DNA of 64,000 nt from Glandiceps talaboti (GCF_964340395.1 NC_135560.1:21869175-21933174); one strand, 5' to 3'. Positions 13,747 to 27,843 are shown, counted from the stretch's first letter. The notes: generated by a model from the letters alone, not told the origin. A program made the numbers and translations.

Positions 13747-15315
13747 GATCTAGTACAACGGGTATTTTTTTGTTATTAGAAATGTTTATTATTCTTATAC
13801 GAATCGTTTGTCATATAGATATACGCTATTTGCTCCCATTGTGACAGTTTGGGTTTTCCACAGAAGTATTAAAGGGTCCTAAACTTGATAGAGCATATAC
13901 AAATCCATAACAACGGCACCAAAATTTAACATGTACGCATGCGTTACCGGAAGTGTTTACAAAAGTAAACGGGGTAAACGTGTAAACGTGTCATTTGAGA
14001 AGATCCAGGCTCGCCGGCTCGGCTTCGGTAGCACAAGTCGATTCTGCAGTCTTGCCGGGGAATGCATGTCTACGCTTAGACCTACTTGCAACTGCAGACG
14101 GTGCATGCGTTTCGCTCAACACCGGACAACTTTAATACTCCGTTGGCAAGCAGGACTAACCTACGCTACGCCAGACATGCAAAACGTTTCGTTGGAAATT
14201 GTATGATAAATAGTCACTCTGCAGCTCTGTTCATTGCATAGACACATTGATATTGATATGTAATCACATTTACTGTTCATATAATACCTCCGGTGTGTTT
14301 TTGGTTGTACATATTCGAAAGCATGACCAATTTGATCATCAGGCCAAACAACAGCAGCACAGGTTCTGTGGTTTGATGAAGTCACTGGCGTTCGTATAAC
14401 AGCGCCCTCAAACAGTCATATCAACGTAATACTGACATTTGTTTTTTCTTTGACTTGGTTCGCGATCTCGTAGAGGAAACAAGCTATACACCATCAGACA
14501 TAAACCAACACCTAAAATTAATTTCACTAATCCACAGACTTATCGGAAAAATGTTGTTTACTCTTTTGAAGTTGGGAGGGGATTTCAATATCGCCAGGAA
14601 TTAATTTGTAAGTTCTCACAGAGGTAATTCTGCCAGACCACAGACAAGGAAGACTGACCTGAGCTGTACAGCTTATTCCACGGCCTGCCCTATTCGGAGA
14701 TATAAGTGGACCGGGAATGTATATACATATGGAACCAATCCTTATCGTTCTCTCTTTGGTGGTGCGAGATGACAAAGTCATTGGTTTTTGTTGCCAAATG
14801 AGAGGTGTGTACTCTGCAATGTGTATTATTACTATTCATGAGCTGGTACATGAATATTAAGTTGGGAGAAATAATATTATAATAATAATAATTTATTCCC
14901 ACTTACAAAAAAAAATTGATACAGAACAGAACAAAATATCCTTATGTATATACATAAACGTGTTATTCGGGAAAAGGGTGTGGAAGTAGTTGTGTTACAC
15001 AACTAATCGAGTCCTCACAAAACATATGACATTTTGCCCTGTTTCAATCAAGACTATTTAACATGGTCGATGATACATGGAAATACACTGAAATTACAAA
15101 ATAAATTAAACATGAGCTCTAGATCCCGAAATAACCAGACTGTAGACATTTAAAAAAGAAATTTAAATGTAAGTCACGTGTGGGTGTGATAACGTCGTTG
15201 GACTCCAATAAGATTAAATACAGCCGCGCCGTGTTGGTGCCGGGTAATTTAAAAGGTTGTTCCTCTTTCACTAAGCTTTGAAAGAGATTCAGTGTCAATG
15301 GATAGTATCTAGATT

Positions 15316-15832
15316 ATGCATTTAGGTGTTTGTAATATAACACTTCTAGAAATATCTCACCAAATTTCAGTCTCATTGACCAAGTACTTTTTGAGATATA
15401 CATTTTTGACCAAAATTCACATATTTATACCTAATTTGCATATCGCCAATGAGATCATTATATGCTTAATATTTCTTCATCTATACACCCCCAGATACAT
15501 TCCATTAAATCTGCTCAGTAGTTTTAGAATTAAGATTTTTGACCAAAATGACACATTTTTAGCCCTAATTTGCCTATCACTGATGGAATCATCATGTCAT
15601 GATCAAATCTTAATCTACACACCCCTAAGAATGCCCCCCCCCCATATTTCAGACCAATCTACCTTGCAGTTTTTGAGTTTAAGTTTTTTTTACCAAAAAT
15701 GACATTTTTTACACAAATCACACACCTATGATGCGATCATTTTGCTTTGAACAATTTTTTAACTAGACACCAAAAGTAATGTCCCCCACCAAATACCAAG
15801 GCAATCGGTCCAGCAGTTTTTGAGTTAAAGTT

Positions 15833-15835
<3 letters not shown>
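15316..15835. repeat. Degenerate tandem repeat, period about 130-150 bp
   Basis: About four diverged units, each with a (C/T)AGT(A/T)(G/C)TTTTTGAG...TTTTTGACCAAAAT...ACATTTTTA core, starting near 15380, 15513, 15665 and 15811 and ending in a (CA)n tract. The duplication breakpoint at 15471 falls inside the array; a partial array is repeated at 19234-19599. Confidence 0.65.

Positions 15836-15918
<83 letters not shown>
15836..15918. repeat. (CA)n microsatellite, duplication copy 1
   Basis: 83 bp; the equivalent tract in copy 2 (19600-19670) is 71 bp. Confidence 0.95.
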
Positions 15919-15920
<2 letters not shown>

Positions 15921-17372
15921 TTCCATGCCTAAAGTACTACTGAACCTAATAGTTCAGTTGTGCTAAAAAAAATACTTCCATTGATCTGAGTTTCTATGCC
16001 AACGTGTTTATTTATTTAACCTATTTTTCGTGGTCCCCTGCCATAAATTCTGCTTGTTACGTTCCCTAGACTTGTCAGCCACAAGGCTTCATACCGTCTC
16101 CACCTTGAAGTGTAACAGCCCAAAGAAAATGAATGATTAACTTTTCAATGACTAGCTTTTCAGAATGTAATCTGACCCTTTCAGTGGAAAATGTCAACAC
16201 ATACAGACTCAGTAATTTGTTTTCAGCGAAACTATCACGCTGTGTTCTCGTGATACACAACACAGTGCATGTGAAAGTAAGGTATGAACAAAGGATTCGT
16301 CATGATCTTTTTTTCTTAGAAACTAGTTTTGCAGTATCCTAAGGAGTCTCATACAGGCAATTCACTCGCAGAGGTCACTCGGGTACGAATTTTGATACAC
16401 GGGATTTTTTGAACTTTTACATCGTGTATTTCTTGTTTTGTGTGGTTTTGGTCGTTTCAAGGCACAATTCCATGAAAAACGGCCGATAGAAATTACTATA
16501 GTTCACACTTGCAATAATCAATATGACCGCCAACCTCGCTAGTACACTGTACCATACATTCCGGAGAAAATAGAGCTCGATTTTAGCGCACACTCTCATG
16601 TAATCAACATCTTATTGTAAATTTACTAGCAATACCAACGACCAAGAACTTTATTTAAAAACACCCAAACAAACCCTGAATGCATGTGTTTGTGAAGTTT
16701 CAAAATTAGGATTTTTTGAATTAGGGATTTGGGCAGAAAAATACGTGTCTGTCGTTTAAACTGCACGCATGTCAATCAGGGCAAAAATGACATCGAAGTT
16801 CATGTATACTGTATCATAATTATCTGATTCGAGAGATAATACAATATCGTCACTCCACACACTCTTTTGGTATAATTGTTTGCTTTTTCTCTTTTTCAGG
16901 AATGGATAGTGTTGAAGGCTGTGATCCCACTGTTGCTAAGACTTGCTCAAAACACAAAGAAAAACACGCACCCATAATACCCCCCCCCCCCAAAAAAAGT
17001 TTAAAAAAAGAAAAACACACACCCATAATAAAGACATTCTCCACAGTAAAACAAAATATAGATGAGTGTATATTGTATGAGTAGTCATATGGATAACATT
17101 ACAAGTAATAAACATTAGATTGAGGAGTCTAATATTTTACGACCCCTTATGCTATCAGATACTGTACAAAGTACATTCAAGGCCATCGAACCCCAACCCG
17201 TATGCCAGGGCCCGCACTGTGTTACATGGATATCCCAATCTAAGTAATTTTCTAACTACACATCAAATTGAAAGTACAATTTATGGACCACAGAAGGGTA
17301 CACACGGCAATTTTGGCACAGATAATGAATATAAACTAAACTTTTAGTCTGAAAATCTTGTATTTTTCAAGT

Positions 17373-17374
17373 AT

Positions 17375-17421
<47 letters not shown>

Positions 17422-17438
17422 TCTATTTATTTATCTAT
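17373..17438. repeat. (TTTA)n microsatellite, duplication copy 1
   Basis: TTTA tract with two TCTA interruptions; a slightly longer equivalent lies at 21123-21192. Confidence 0.9.
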
Positions 17439-17694
17439 TGCAGCTCTTTTGTATCAGGGACTCACTATGATTGTTAGGAGCAGTACTAAGAAACAATTAA
17501 AACACATACACGACTAAAAAGACGAGTAAAAACATATACAGGAACAAACAATAAAATAACCAAAATGAGGTAAGAACATTGATAAAACGAAAATAAAAAT
17601 AAAATGTATGCTTCAAATGTTAGTTGTCAGAAAATATAACGGCTAAACTATTTGTATTAGTTTTAACTTGATCTGTTGTTTTCAATTTGCTTCA

Positions 17695-18125
17695 ATAAGG
17701 TATTGTTTGACAAGTTGATCTATTTGTTTACTTATAGACTCATTGTGGTGTTTCGTATTATCTCCTATAAATAAACAGAGTAGTTCTTTCCCTTGTTTAA
17801 AATCTTGATATAAGTTCAACTCTTTATTGTTGAGTAATAGTTCTTCTGTTCCTTTCATTAAGATCTATCGTAGTGTAGAATGACTTTCACATGTTAGAAG
17901 AAAGTGAAAGTGTTCAAGTGTCTCATCTGTTTTTCCACAACAAGGATGATGTACAATCATCGTTCTAATTTTCTCATTTTCTCTTTTCACATGCAAGACT
18001 GAGAGAATATGATCTCGCCTTAAATTTCAATTGTGACCCTTTAAAATTAGTGAAAGATTTAAGATACACTTCTGGTTCTAAAGTTGTTTTTGCCATGTTT
18101 CCTTCCCATTTGAGCTCACCATTTT
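17695..18125 (-). mobile_element. Decayed non-LTR retrotransposon (LINE) 3' end, copy 1
   Basis: The minus strand reads through a Cys/His motif PCCGKTDETLEHFHFLLTC, which resembles the CxxCG...ET.EH.LL.C motif at the C terminus of many LINE ORF2 proteins. It is preceded by HILSVLHVKRE and followed, after one in-frame TAG, by a Lys/Glu-rich tail. Several stops make it non-functional. The exact clade is unclear. Confidence 0.55.
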
Positions 18126-18652
18126 TAAATATATGTTTGATTTTATAATCTCTGAAAGAGTTTGAATTTGGTTTTTGTCAATATTAAGGTCTATTAATAC
18201 ATTATTTACAGTTTTCGGCCAATTCCAGGACAGTTTTGTCATATTTCTTCTTTCAGATTCTTCACTAATGGAATTGAGATGGTTAAAGACACATGTAAGT
18301 ATTGGAACCCACCTTGCCAGCCAAAGTACAACACAGACACAACATAGCCATAGTCATTAGCATAGACCGTAATTTGATAACTTGCAAAGTTCCTGTTATA
18401 ACGTTTATTCAATGTAAATACCGACTGCATGTGCCGATTAATACATATTTAGAAAAATTTACATATTTAAAATTTAGTCAAACACGGAAACCCTTGTACC
18501 AGAACGAGGCTCTTCAGTAAGGTATTATTGAGTCAGTTACCCTATATACCACTCAGTTATAAGACTACATATGTGTTGTAAGACACTCACGGTGCACGGT
18601 GCATGCAACTCGTAAAAGAAACACACGTTCCCACGTACGTCTATGATTTGAC

Positions 18653-18883
18653 ATGGCGAGTGATTTTGGAAATTGGCGGTTTATCACCCAGTTCGTGATA
18701 TGTTTACGTCTGTCTGTCTTTTTCGTAGTCATAATTACAACAGGACGTATTCGTGAATCTGTTGCGGTGGGTGCAGTAGAAGAGAATAACATCGAAGCCG
18801 ATTTTGGGAGGACATATCAAGACAGTATTTTTGAGGGAAAACAAAATGTTTACCACTTCAGTGTCTCTGCTCCTATGAATACG
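18653..18883 (+). CDS. SIDT: Duplicate first exon (signal peptide + start of ectodomain) of SIDT gene A, upstream copy
   Basis: Identical in protein to exon 1 at 22407-22637 (77 residues, ATG to ACG, then a GTAGGA donor). Contains a hydrophobic stretch VFFVVIITT and the segment [15 protein letters not shown], which matches [12 protein letters not shown] of gene B exon 1. It could act as an alternative first exon by splicing to 24535 (phase 0), or be a dead duplicate, since transcripts starting here would have to skip the whole second copy. No exon 2 lies between the copies. Confidence 0.75.
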
Positions 18884-19596
18884 GTAGGAATGTTTTATTT
18901 TTAGGAATGTAGTTCAGTAGAATAGATTACCAGTAATATTAATTTTTTTTACAATACTTCTCTCGACAAGTGGCTGTGGCATCCATCAATCTGCAATGTA
19001 TTATGACCTTGTTCTACTTCGCAGAAAAAAGAGTGGACGACTTAATTATTGGGAGGGTGGGAAGGGGTCTACTAACGGCCGGTGGCGATGGCGTACCTAA
19101 TATAAATCATTTCATTATTGGGATGGTTATCGCTCGAGGTTTGGATGTCAACATTCATCGACATTTCACCGCTTGTTGAGTCACGTCAATAACTACTCTC
19201 TGTTGGTAAAATTTTGGAGCAGTGGGGTCTTTTATTTCTTCATCTATACACCCCCAGATACATTCCATTAAATCTGCTCAGTAGTTTTAGAATTAAGATT
19301 TTTGACCAAAATGACACATTTTTAGCCCTAATTTGCCTATCACTGATGGAATCATCATGTCATGATCAAATCTTAATCTACACACCCCTAAGAATGCCCC
19401 CCCCCCCATATTTCAGACCAATCTACCTTGCAGTTTTTGAGTTTAAGTTTTTTTTACCAAAAATGACATTTTTTACACAAATCACACACCTATGATGCGA
19501 TCATTTTGCTTTGAACAATTTTTTAACTAGACACCAAAAGTAATGTCCCCCACCAAATACCAAGGCAATCGGTCCAGCAGTTTTTGAGTTAAAGTT

Positions 19597-19599
<3 letters not shown>

Positions 19600-19670
<71 letters not shown>
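19600..19670. repeat. (CA)n microsatellite, duplication copy 2
   Basis: 71 bp, 12 bp shorter than in copy 1; the largest length difference I saw between the two copies. Confidence 0.95.
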
Positions 19671-19672
<2 letters not shown>

Positions 19673-21124
19673 TTCCATGCCTAAAGTACTACTGAACCTA
19701 ATAGTTCAGTTGTGCTAAAAAAAATACTTCCATTGATCTGAGTTTCTATGCCAACGTGTTTATTTATTTAACCTATTTTTCGTGGTCCCCTGCCATAAAT
19801 TCTGCTTGTTACGTTCCCTAGACTTGTCAGCCACAAGGCTTCATACCGTCTCCACCTTGAAGTGTAACAGCCCAAAGAAAATGAATGATTAACTTTTCAA
19901 TGACTAGCTTTTCAGAATGTAATCTGACCCTTTCAGTGGAAAATGTCAACACATACAGACTCAGTAATTTGTTTTCAGCGAAACTATCACGCTGTGTTCT
20001 CGTGATACACAACACAGTGCATGTGAAAGTAAGGTATGAACAAAGGATTCGTCATGATCTTTTTTTCTTAGAAACTAGTTTTGCAGTATCCTAAGGAGTC
20101 TCATACAGGCAATTCACTCGCAGAGGTCACTCGGGTACGAATTTTGATACACGGGATTTTTTGAACTTTTACATCGTGTATTTCTTGTTTTGTGTGGTTT
20201 TGGTCGTTTCAAGGCACAATTCCATGAAAAACGGCCGATAGAAATTACTATAGTTCACACTTGCAATAATCAATATGACCGCCAACCTCGCTAGTACACT
20301 GTACCATACATTCCGGAGAAAATAGAGCTCGATTTTAGCGCACACTCTCATGTAATCAACATCTTATTGTAAATTTACTAGCAATACCAACGACCAAGAA
20401 CTTTATTTAAAAACACCCAAACAAACCCTGAATGCATGTGTTTGTGAAGTTTCAAAATTAGGATTTTTTGAATTAGGGATTTGGGCAGAAAAATACGTGT
20501 CTGTCGTTTAAACTGCACGCATGTCAATCAGGGCAAAAATGACATCGAAGTTCATGTATACTGTATCATAATTATCTGATTCGAGAGATAATACAATATC
20601 GTCACTCCACACACTCTTTTGGTATAATTGTTTGCTTTTTCTCTTTTTCAGGAATGGATAGTGTTGAAGGCTGTGATCCCACTGTTGCTAAGACTTGCTC
20701 AAAACACAAAGAAAAACACGCACCCATAATACCCCCCCCAAAAAAAAAGTTTAAAAAAAGAAAAACACACACCCATAATAAAGACATTCTCCACAGTAAA
20801 ACAAAATATAGATGAGTGTATATTGTATGAGTAGTCATATGGATAACATTACAAGTAATAAACATTAGATTGAGGAGTCTAATATTTTACGACCCCTTAT
20901 GCTATCAGATACTGTACAAAGTACATTCAAGGCCATCGAACCCCAACCCGTATGCCAGGGCCCGCACTGTGTTACATGGATATCCCAATCTAAGTAATTT
21001 TCTAACTACACATCAAATTGAAAGTACAATTTATGGACCACAGAAGGGTACACACGGCAATTTTGGCACAGATAATGAATATAAACTAAACTTTTAGTCT
21101 GAAAATCTTGTATTTTTCAAGTAT

Positions 21125-21175
<51 letters not shown>

Positions 21176-21448
21176 TCTATTTATTTATCTATTGCAGCTC
21201 TTTTGTATCAGGGACTCACTATGATTGTTAGGAGCAGTACTAAGAAACAATTAAAACACATACACGACTAAAAAGACGAGTAAAAACATATACAGGAACA
21301 AACAATAAAATAACCAAAATGAGGTAAGAACATTGATAAAACGAAAATAAAAATAAAATGTATGCTTCAAATGTTAGTTGTCAGAAAATATAACGGCTAA
21401 ACTATTTGTATTAGTTTTAACTTGATCTGTTGTTTTCAATTTGCTTCA

Positions 21449-21879
21449 ATAAGGTATTGTTTGACAAGTTGATCTATTTGTTTACTTATAGACTCATTGT
21501 GGTGTTTCGTATTATCTCCTATAAATAAACAGAGTAGTTCTTTCCCTTGTTTAAAATCTTGATATAAGTTCAACTCTTTATTGTTGAGTAATAGTTCTTC
21601 TGTTCCTTTCATTAAGATCTATCGTAGTGTAGAATGACTTTCACATGTTAGAAGAAAGTGAAAGTGTTCAAGTGTCTCATCTGTTTTTCCACAACAAGGA
21701 TGATGTACAATCATCGTTCTAATTTTCTCATTTTCTCTTTTCACATGCAAGACTGAGAGAATATGATCTCGCCTTAAATTTCAATTGTGACCCTTTAAAA
21801 TTAGTGAAAGATTTAAGATACACTTCTGGTTCTAAAGTTGTTTTTGCCATGTTTCCTTCCCATTTGAGCTCACCATTTT
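21449..21879 (-). mobile_element. Decayed LINE 3' end, copy 2 (in the duplicated block)
   Basis: Same remnant as at 17695-18125, carried along by the segmental duplication. Same Cys/His motif and same in-frame stop. Confidence 0.55.
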
Positions 21880-22406
21880 TAAATATATGTTTGATTTTAT
21901 AATCTCTGAAAGAGTTTGAATTTGGTTTTTGTCAATATTAAGGTCTATTAATACATTATTTACAGTTTTCGGCCAATTCCAGGACAGTTTTGTCATATTT
22001 CTTCTTTCAGATTCTTCACTAATGGAATTGAGATGGTTAAAGACACATGTAAGTATTGGAACCCACCTTGCCAGCCAAAGTACAACACAGACACAACATA
22101 GCCATAGTCATTAGCATAGACCGTAATTTGATAACTTGCAAAGTTCCTGTTATAACGTTTATTCAATGTAAATACCGACTGCATGTGCCGATTAATACAT
22201 ATTTAGAAAAATTTACATATTTAAAATTTAGTCAAACACGGAAACCCTTGTACCAGAACGAGGCTCTTCAGTAAGGTATTATTGAGTCAGTTACCCTATA
22301 TACCACTCAGTTATAAGACTACATATGTGTTGTAAGACACTCACGGTGCACGGTGCATGCAACTCGTAAAAGAAACACACGTTCCCACGTACGTCTATGA
22401 TTTGAC

Positions 22407-22637
22407 ATGGCGAGTGATTTTGGAAATTGGCGGTTTATCACCCAGTTCGTGATATGTTTACGTCTGTCTGTCTTTTTCGTAGTCATAATTACAACAGGAC
22501 GTATTCGTGAATCTGTTGCGGTGGGTGCAGTAGAAGAGAATAACATCGAAGCCGATTTTGGGAGGACATATCAAGACAGTATTTTTGAGGGAAAACAAAA
22601 TGTTTACCACTTCAGTGTCTCTGCTCCTATGAATACG
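22407..22637 (+). CDS. SIDT: SIDT gene A exon 1 (proximal copy)
   Basis: Encodes residues 1-77: signal peptide (hydrophobic core about residues 14-30) and the first ectodomain strand. The donor GTAGGAATG follows ACG (phase 0). Chosen as the main start because it is the copy nearest exon 2. Confidence 0.88.
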
Positions 22638-25600
22638 GTAGGAATGTTTTATTTTTAGGAATGTAGTTCAGTAGAATAGATTACCAGTAATATTAATTTT
22701 TTTTACAATACTTCTCTCGACAAGTGGCTGTGGCATCCATCAATCTGCAATGTATTATGACCTTGTTCTACTTCGCAGAAAAAAGAGTGGACGACTTAAT
22801 TATTGGGAGGGTGGGAAGGGGTCTACTAACGGCCGGTGGCGATGGCGTACCTAATATAAATCATTTCATTATTGGGATGGTTATCGCTCGAGGTTTGGAT
22901 GTCAACATTCATCGACATTTCACCGCTTGTTGAGTCACGTCAATAACTACTCTCTGTTGGTAAAATTTTGGAGCAGTGGGGTCTTTTCCGTATCTACCCC
23001 TAATTGACAATTTAGTGTCCCAAAATTTGCTGCTGTAGACAATATAATAGTTTGCAATCTTAGGGCAAGGGTCCGTTTTTGTCTGGCGTATTTAGCATGG
23101 TTACCACTGAACTGGTCACTATTTTCATAGAAAGCATGTGAGCTGCACCCAGAACTCTACTACCGTGACCAGAACAAAAGCACGAATTTTAATACATCAA
23201 TTGACGACACATCGTTTCCAAAATGCAAGCGCAAAATCCTTTTGCCCGGAAGTATGCTAAATCATTGATTTGAAAGGTAATGGAAATCAAAAGTAAAAGT
23301 AGTTACCGAACGCAAAGGAAATTCCACGGAACTGGGTTTTGTATCAAGACGATTTGAAAGGTAATTCTCGAAAGTAAAAGTAGTTACCTACAGCGTAGGA
23401 AATTCTACGAAATTGGTTTTTGTAGCAACCTAGGGAGTCACCACGCTCAAACTGTAATTCAAGAAGCAAAATGAAAGGAAAAGAAAGCCTTGTTGGATCA
23501 CCTGACTTTATGTTTCAGTTGTTTACTTTATGTAATGCTAGACTAGAGACGGGTGCGTGTAGCCTACCTGTAGACTTGAGTACGGCTATCGCTATATTAT
23601 TCCGCTATCCTAAGGGAGCCTTCAGTAATTACAAGGGGAGATGGCCGGGGGTCCCTTTTTACAAATCGGTCCTTAGGGTATATTTTAGAAAATTGGCTCT
23701 GGGGAAGGTCACATTTTACTTTGTCTAACTGTACATGTATTGTCTAACTTAGCGTTAATTTGTGATCTTGGTATCTATACATAGTTATATGCGAACCCCA
23801 TGCAATATAGCCTTTAGGTGCACACGTAGTGCCTCCTCAAAAATTAATATTTTTTTGATTGTTGACACTGTACTTTGCATTATAGCGGTGGGATTAATTC
23901 CTTTAAACCATTGATTCTGGGACTAGTGTCCTTTTCCATGTCTGACACCATTTAAACCACGTTTTGAAATATTTTACTTGGGGGGGGGGGAGGGACATAT
24001 TTTAGAGAATGAATTGAGGGAGGGTCACTTTTACGCAACAACCCGCTGATTTCCCACGGCCCTCCTCCTTGTAATTACTGAAGGCTCCTTAACTGACATT
24101 TTTTAATTTTCGCTCCCGGACCGTCCCCAACGAACGGAGCGAAAATTCAAAATGTCTATTAGGATAGCGGGATAGTGTAGCGATGGCCGTTCTCAAGTCT
24201 CCAGGTAGGCTAGGGTGCGTGAAGCTTTCTCTACTGATAATAAAACACCATGCATCTAGGGAATGTATACGTTTACCCGTCAAGGTGTTATACAATAGTA
24301 AGCTTATGTAGTCGTCAACTAGTCATACTCATCAGCGATGGGAATGATATCTTAGTGTACGATTTGTACTATGTGTATTATGGACTGTCTGCCTCTGCAG
24401 AGCCGATTCCAAAGTGTATGTCACTGTGTGTACTACATGTTTCCATCCAGGCTTTCCATAATATGACAGGGCATTTATTTTGTGTTCAAATTAAACCCAC
24501 ATAATTACGTTGATTACTCACCCTCATTTTTCAGTCATCAGCTGTTCGTATCCATGTCAACAGTAGTGATACTAAGGATAATTATCCAATACTATTTGTA
24601 GTCAGACAACAAGAAGGGATTACGTCATGGGAAATACCCAGCTATTTACTGGAAACGTAAGTATATTGTCCGTAGACGTGTATTCATCAATGTTTACATG
24701 TTGCAAATACGTGTCAATCGAAACATTATATATGACATTTTTAAAATCAAATGTACCTGTCGTGTCTTATAAATGAAATGCCAAAGTAAATCTTTTTTTT
24801 ACTGTATAAATGCCTGTTTGATGACTGCAACGGTATTTACTTGTGGAAAAAAGCAGGACAGTCATGGCCCTACAAGAACAGTCATGTAGTATAGTATCAG
24901 ATCAAAGCCTTCTTTTAACGATGTCAAAATGATGTTTGTATTTACAAAGTATATCCGTAAAATATAATGTGTTTTTAACTTGTTATCTACAACTTTGCAT
25001 CTTTGAGGTTTATATTTGAATTCTTTGCCAGGAATAAATATGATGCAGCTGCGAGAACACTTTGTCCAAAAGACTTTGGAGACGATGGTATGAGTGATTT
25101 ATACATAGAAGTTTCTTGCTCGTCATCCACGAATACAGATTATACCTTGGTTGCTAACATCATTGATGACTTCGAAATGAAGTAAGTAGGCCTGCTATAT
25201 TTGTATACGTTTGGTTAACTAATAATGTTTTCTTTGGTTTCTTATCTTATCAGGGGCTGGATTACAGTGATGTCGATAGTGTTGTACCAAAGACCCTTTC
25301 GTGTAGGGTCTATGGTTGTACACGTTGATGTCTGTAGTATGTGTAACAGCTATGCAATGTATTTACCCCGTTCTCTTACACACTGCTGAGATCAATGATT
25401 TCAGAGGTTGATATTGTATGCAACCAAATAATGGAGTAATATAGTTGATTTATCTGACATCTATCTCCTGAATATAGCAATTAAATGTCTTACTTTACAC
25501 TTGATAATGAGCTAGCATTATGAACTATTGGGACACGAATTTATCAATCAAGAAGTTAGGATAATGCAATTTACTAATGTGTATCATTTTTCCCTTCAGA

Positions 25601-25965
25601 CTTTCCACAGAACAGACAATTGTGCCCGCTCCAACCAAACCCGTGGTACGTAGCTTAAATTTAGGAAATAAAAGAATAACTTTAAATACATTTTGAACAC
25701 GGAATAGATTCGGAAAAATGTGTGTGTGTGTGTGTGTGCGTGTATGTGTGTGTGCGTGCGTGTGTGTGTGTGTGTGTGTGCGTGCGTGTATGTGTGTGTG
25801 TGCGCGCGCGCGCGCGTGTGTGTGTGCGCGCGCGCGTGCGTGCATGCATGCATGCCTGTCTGTCTGTCTGTCTGTCTGTCTGTATGTATGTATGTATGTA
25901 CGTATGCATACGTACGTACGTGCGTATGTACGTACGTGCGTATGTATGTATGTATGTATGTATGT

Positions 25966-26014
<49 letters not shown>

Positions 26015-26618
26015 TATGCATACGTACGTGCGTATGTATGTATGTATGTATGTATCTGATATCTGATCGTCTTACTAACTATAGCTATGGTAGCCCCACT
26101 TTGTCTTTCCTAATAAAGACGAGTTTAACAAATTGCATGTGAATATCAGGGAAAATAGCCACAACTAGCTAATGGCTAATCTTTTTGGCTATTTTCAAGC
26201 GAGTAAAGGAATCAAATTTTGTACTACCAAAACAGTAATTTAGTAATTCTTACTGTGGTATATCATTTTTTTTTCAGTACTACTACTACAACTTCACAGA
26301 CGACATCCACTCTGTCCAAGTAAGAGCTAACTCAGAGGATAATATATGTGCCATCCTGTCTATCCAGAACACAAGAGTAAGAAATCTACATTTTATAATT
26401 TTGTATTTGTTTACATAGGTAATTGTACTCATCTCTATACGTTTATACACAGATTAACGTCAGATAATATACAAGTTAAAATATATTCGTTATGGTAAGA
26501 ATCCTTTTCTCATGCATGCATGCATGTATGCATACATACATACATACATACATACATACATACATACATACATACATACATACATACATACATACATACA
26601 TACATACATACATACATA

Positions 26619-26662
<44 letters not shown>

Positions 26663-26975
26663 CACACACACATACATACATACATACATACATACATACA
26701 TACATACATACATACATTTATGCAGGCAGGCAGGCAGACAGATAGGCAGACAGACAGACAGACATACATACATACATACATACATACATACATACATACA
26801 TACATACATACATACATACATACATACATACATACATACATACATACATACATACATACATACATACATACATACATACATACATACATACATACATACA
26901 TACATACATACATACATACATACATACATACATACATACATACATTCATGCAGGCAGGCAGGCAGACAGGTAGGC

Positions 26976-27012
<37 letters not shown>

Positions 27013-27666
27013 CAGACACAGATAGATGCCTACAGCCGCTGTTCTGAAAAAGAATATATCCTTATCCCCACCTGCCAAGAACTGCGAATCATTCTATTCT
27101 TGCACGTGATTTTACTAGCTAACAATGTTGAAGATCATTGGCATATGATACTTATCATTAACGTAATTTCAACGATTTTGAACAGACGTCAACATACTAT
27201 ATAGGGATACATATTAAATCACTCTGCTGCTTGTCAACTCCTACAATCCCCATTCTTACAATGACATTGCATTTCTCTACGAAAGCCAGACATTACCGTG
27301 ATACCGTGTCAACACATCATTGGCGATAGCTGACCAGGAAGTTAGCAAATTAGGAGAAAAGTGTCCACAGATGTGTTTTCTCGGCATTCATCTACATTTT
27401 AACCTTTGACCTAAAGAAAGTAACTAACCACTTAAGCTTGTGGTTGAGGGTGGTTAAAAATAACAGACTCGTCTGTGCTATGAGTGTATATATATGTTGT
27501 GACATCTTTCCACTCTCTTTTCAGTGTCCTGTATTTGACTCTATTCGCAATGTTGAATTTACTGGTATTTATCAAACAATGACAACACAGACTGCAATAA
27601 CTATTAAGGTGAGACTGTCAATCATTTTGATCGGTATGTTGATGTTGAGGTGACAGGCACCCCCCC

Positions 27667-27744
<78 letters not shown>

Positions 27745-27753
27745 CCTCCCTCC

Positions 27754-27843
<90 letters not shown>

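Larger units (their letters stand above)
15471..19233 (+). repeat. Tandem segmental duplication, copy 1 (3763 bp)
   Basis: Direct copy of 19234-22987. The copies read the same base for base apart from simple-repeat length: the (CA)n tract is 83 versus 71 bp, C-runs differ by one to a few bases and the (TTTA)n lengths differ. Left edge lies in a degenerate tandem repeat; right edge is GTCTTTT. Includes a LINE remnant (minus strand) and one exon 1 of SIDT gene A. Confidence 0.95.
19234..22987 (+). repeat. Tandem segmental duplication, copy 2 (3754 bp)
   Basis: Second copy, head to tail with copy 1; the junction is GTCTTTT|ATTTCTTC. It contains the exon 1 nearest the rest of gene A. The near absence of substitutions means a very recent duplication, gene conversion, or two haplotypes joined in assembly. 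Confidence 0.95.

Noticed and set aside
13931-14206. 91-codon frame with several Cys and Arg
   Set aside because: No recognisable domain, no splice partners found, and no related frame elsewhere; likely chance in a slightly GC-richer patch.
15316-15702. 128-codon plus-strand frame
   Set aside because: Lies across the degenerate tandem repeat and is cut by a poly-C run of variable length; a related but different frame arises in the second copy.
18542-18548. CTATATA as the TATA box of gene A exon 1 (also near 22296)
   Set aside because: About 105 bp before the ATG in both copies and plausible, but no initiator or other support, so not listed as a promoter.
26476-27078. Open frames of 170-200 codons with CMYV or HTYI repeats
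   Set aside because: Pure translation of a tetranucleotide microsatellite; open in several frames on both strands and located inside intron 5 of gene A.
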